Assembly: GCA_001970855.1 (NCBI GenBank) | Contig: LSSN01000010.1 | Span: 30,872-94,871, forward strand | Length of the DNA: 64,000 nt | Source: Smittium culicis | Taxonomy: Eukaryota; Kickxellomycota; Harpellomycetes; Harpellales; Legeriomycetaceae | Direction: 5' to 3' | Shown: positions 59,901 to 64,000 of the stretch, one piece after another | Numbering within the stretch: position 1 is the first letter of the stretch | Layout of the letters: each line of letters opens with the position of its first letter | Notes under the pieces: model-generated | Databases searched by the model: none | Seen by the model: the letters and a program-made list of their open reading frames with translations, nothing else | What the model was told of the DNA's origin: nothing | Program-made: the position numbers and the translations under genes

Positions 59901-62900
59901 TTTAATAATATATTTATTTAAAAAAATCGTATTTTTTAAAAAAATTCTCTAAATTATAATCTCGAAATAACTAAATACCTTAATATAATTTTTCGTATTC
60001 ATTAAAGTATCAAAATAATTATTAATAGGAAATAAAGTTTCATTATACAAAAAATAAAATCAGCAATATAATATTTTAAGAGAAAATTCAGATCTCTGTT
60101 ATAGTCGATAAACATACAAAAAAATTTTAAAATTCCAGATTATTAACAAAATCTGCACCTATTGATGCTACGGAATTGATTATTAGTAGATCTGAGGTCA
60201 CATTAAATAATTTTCTAGATATTGATCTATTGTTCTTAATATGGCTATAATAGAAGAATTTTTTTGAGATTTTGCTTAATTTTTCTATATTAAAGATAAT
60301 AAAGACAAAATATTTTCGAAAAATCTAATTTGAAAAACGATGAGTCAAGAAAAAGTATAATTTTATTTCTGCTTAATTCTTTTAATAAAAAACTAACCAT
60401 ATTGTACGATTTTATTTTATTTCTTTTTCAGCTAAATTTGATGATTATAATGATAATATATAAAATTAAATATTTTAAGAGTAGCTTTTGATCATTTTTT
60501 TAAAATTTAACTAATTTTTGCGATCCTTCGAAAGCACTTATTAACAATGAGAAATTTTTAAACTGCGATTACTAGAAAAATCAATTATATTATATTATAT
60601 TAAAGTTAATAATCAACGTTATACTATGCGATTTTCAAGTTGTAAACAACCAGAAATTATAAAAATGTTTATATTTTTTCAGCTTTTTCTATCAAAGATA
60701 ATTTATATATTATAAAATGTAATAACTGTTTATGTAAAGATGTCTTGATCTCAATTTTAATACCCTAAACTGATTTTATAGTTATAAAATCATCAAGAAA
60801 CCAAATTAATATAGTTTATTGATATTTAACTTTACAAAATTAAGTCAAAATTATACACACCTATTCGATTTTTTTAGGAAAAAATTTAATCATCAAGAAT
60901 CATGAAAAATATGATTTATCAGAAATAGTAAATAATAACGCAATAAATTTCAATTTAAAATCCCAACTAATCAGAGTATTGCAATAAGCAAATATTGCGA
61001 TTATGATACAAAGATGCTTAATACTATTAATGAAAACGATTGGTTTTTTTGAAATCTTCTTTTTAATGATAAATAAACGAGTTTTGAAAACTTTTTTACT
61101 CATAATTATTACTTCACACTGAATAATTAAAAAAAATCAAAAAATGTACAAAAAAATTGAAATTCTATCTAATATCATAAATCAACAGCTACTCCCTAAA
61201 AATTAATATTATCATTGAAACGAAATTAAATCCTATATCTACTGAAATAAAGTCAAAGAAATTCAGATTCTTTTTATGAACGAGTATGTTTGTCATACGG
61301 GCCAATCGGTATTAGTTTTCGATTACCTCTGGATAAGATCCCAATACCAATACCAATTCCAAATTTTAATTTTATTCATATTTCTACCTTTCATTTTTGC
61401 TATATTTATAAACGCACACCTTCCCACTTTTATTGGAAGAAAAAATTTTTCAATTGGTATATACATCTTTAGTTTTTTATTTATAATCTTATACTGATAA
61501 ATCATCTGAAACTGATAATTTGCAGCAAAGTACTTATCAAGACCAAGATTTCCTTCAAAATATTGATTATTTTTCTTAAACTGTGTATTTGAATTAATAA
61601 ATAGTAAAATTAAATCAAAAATTTTATTTTTTAATCACAAAAAGTGAAAACCATTTTCAAGGCTGATATTCGTTTTTTATAAAATAGTTTATAAATAAAA
61701 ATAAGATAAAATCCACTAACACCAAGAACTACTAATGATGAAATTTAAAAGAGGTGCTTAATTATTTCCCGAAAAGATCAAGTTATTTTATTTGTTTTCC
61801 TTTTTTTACAATGAAGGCTTATTCGCATTTCATAAAATGAGCTGTGGATATAATTATAGTCACTATACCCAAAAAATATATACATTGGAGGGGATGGAAC
61901 TGAATATTTTTTTTCTTTAAACGCTTTTTAAAAATTAATCCTTTGATTAGAATGAAATTTAGTGTTTAAATATCACAAGAAGAGTAAAAAAAAAAATATA
62001 TGTCTAATAGGACATTTTAAATAGCATTTATTATCTCCTGGACTAAATATCGCACTTTAAATATTTCAAATGTTCATAAATAAGCTTACAGGATAAATAT
62101 TTAATGTTATTATACAGTTTATTTTAGCGAAATGAATTTCTTTTTAATTATGTCCAAGGAAAATAAGAAGAAATCTAGGGGAGCTATTAGCTAGCTGAAT
62201 TAAATATAATACATCTTTATATCAATAAATCAAGTTTAAATTTTAAAATTTTAATTTATAGGAGTGTTTTTATCATATTTGGTCATAAAAAATGATAATT
62301 CAAAAAATAAAAGCTAAATAGAATCGGAAAAATCAACTTTTTTTAAATTTTTACAATTATTACTAGAGCTCACAAATTATTATCGATTAAATAATCCAAA
62401 TCTGCCACAATTTGGGTAAAAAGTAATTTTAAAACGTTTAAAGATAAAAAATAACCTTGAACTATTAGTTTGGTTAAGATTTTATCATTTTATGATAGAA
62501 TTTATTTAATCATTTTAATTCAAATATACGTCTACCACAGTTAAAATAATATATGTACGATAAAACTTTTTTTACCATGTGTGACATTTATTTCAAGAAT
62601 GCAAGACTAAAGATTTACATAAATTAAATATTAATTTCAATAATATCGAGCGAAGAAATCAATTATGAGTATAAATAAAAAAAAAAGCTTTATTATAATA
62701 TCCAAGTTAAAATAATGGTGAATCAGTTTGATGGGTGCAAAATTCAAATATTATAGTAATAAGAATATAAAGAGCTTGAAAATTTTTACGAGCTGGTATA
62801 TTCTGAAACAAAGATAGTTGAGATGATAAAAATGAGTCTATAAAAATATATTTAATATAGCCCAGGAAAACTTGGTGTTAAAACTGTTTCTTTATCGCTT

Positions 62901-63846
62901 ATTAAATTTAGTGTAAATAAAACACTTATATATTATTTATAGATAAAAAAAAATCTATTGTTTATATTATATTTAACTAAATATAAACTCTTTGAAAAAT
63001 TTACTCATAAAAATGCCATCCAACCCAAAGTACATAAAAATTCTCGAAAAAAATAATTAAAAGTAAACAAAGACGGCAGAATAATATTAATGAATAAAAA
63101 ACTTTGATTTTCGAGAAAATATATGCCTCAATTCACATCTATACGAGTATTTAGTCATTTATTAATATAAATGAGATAATAAAATGACGTTACTGGTTTC
63201 CATATATGTAAAAATATATTGAGGAATGGATAAAAGAATACTTGATATACTATATAAAAAACACCATGAATAAAAAAATAACGAATCCATCCAAATTCTA
63301 ATCGAATAAACCTAGAAATTTAGACTATTAAAAATTGAATTCATTTTCGAGTTACTAAAATAAAAAACTATATAACGGTAAAGGTTGTGTTAAATCATAT
63401 TGAAAAATCAAAAACTACTATCCTGTTTAAAAAAACTAGCTTACTATAAACTAACATAGTATTCTATATAAAAGAGTTTATTCTAGATTCAATATCATCA
63501 GTGAAATGATGTTTGATCATGAAAATCTGAATATATCAATATTATTATGAAAAATTATAAAAGAAAAGCCAAAATCTTCTTCCAAATTATATCCTGAAAT
63601 CGAGGGGGGAAAAAATAAAAGCTTCAATAATGTTAAAGATATGATTTTAGATATAAAATATCAAGGTGAAAAACCAAAGCTTAAAAATGCATCATATTAA
63701 ATTCTTTACCCTTGAATATTACAAAATATAATCAATAATTAGTAGTAGAGAGTTTCAAAAATATGAAAATTAAATGGAATATTCAAAAATTAAAAACTTA
63801 ATACTAAAAATTTCGTGTTGAGCAGCCAAAAAAGGGCACCTTACCA
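56961..63846. other. AT-rich DNA with no recognisable gene
   Basis: Nearly 7 kb of very AT-rich sequence. All open frames are under 80 codons and without motifs (for example 58983-59216 minus, 60900-61103 minus, 61276-61497 plus). The last of these overlaps a small CCAATA repeat at 61340-61360. No tRNA, rRNA or transposon domain was seen. Confidence 0.45.

Positions 63847-64000
<154 letters not shown>

Noticed and set aside
61276..61505. Overlapping plus and minus frames around a CCAATA repeat
   Set aside because: Short, hydrophobic by AT composition, and low complexity; no recognisable gene.

Overview
This is a strongly AT-rich, intron-containing eukaryotic nuclear window, and the gene content points to a fungus. 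The evidence is a fused trifunctional HIS4 (HisI-HisE-HisD), a KNH-like secreted protein with a probable GPI tail, a CRT10-family WD40 protein and GT-AG introns mostly of 75-440 bp. Very AT-rich intergenic DNA, many introns and Asn/Ser-rich proteins would suit an early-diverging (zoopagomycete-like) fungus, but the lineage is inference.

Layout. 1-7.1 kb: gene-free, with tandem repeats and two inverted copies of a dispersed repeat. 7.1-10.3 kb (+): SMU1, 13 exons, 513 aa. 10.3-12.7 kb: intergenic, with a 689-base assembly gap between low-complexity tracts. 12.7-15.4 kb (-): an 892-aa protein with a long disordered region and a degenerate Gfd2/YDR514C-type RNase H-fold domain. 15.4-17.4 kb: a GC-richer island without an open gene. 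17.4-21.8 kb (-): CRT10-family WD40 protein, 10 exons. 22.7-23.8 kb (+): U1 snRNP protein C, 3 exons. 27.0-27.9 kb (+): secreted KNH-like protein. 28.2-29.0 kb: short TTAA-flanked repeats and a palindromic element. 30.6-33.5 kb (+): two-RRM protein, 6 exons. 33.9-35.3 kb (-): OTUD6/OTU2-type deubiquitinase. 36.3-39.0 kb (-): intronless HIS4. 40.0-42.4 kb (-): OMA1, at least 13 exons including a 5-nt microexon. 43.5-49.2 kb: a complete but broken LINE with 16-bp target-site duplications. 51.8-57.0 kb: a degraded Ty3/gypsy element with a tRNA primer-binding site and diverged LTRs. 57-64 kb: AT-rich DNA with no recognisable gene, ending in a (TAA)n tract that runs off the window.

The host genes do not form one pathway. 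Two of them (SMU1, U1-C) are pre-mRNA splicing factors, which fits an intron-rich genome. Most of these genes are visible only after splicing; I reconstructed exon boundaries by hand from reading frame, splice sites and family conservation, and intron phases close in every case except where stated for OMA1.
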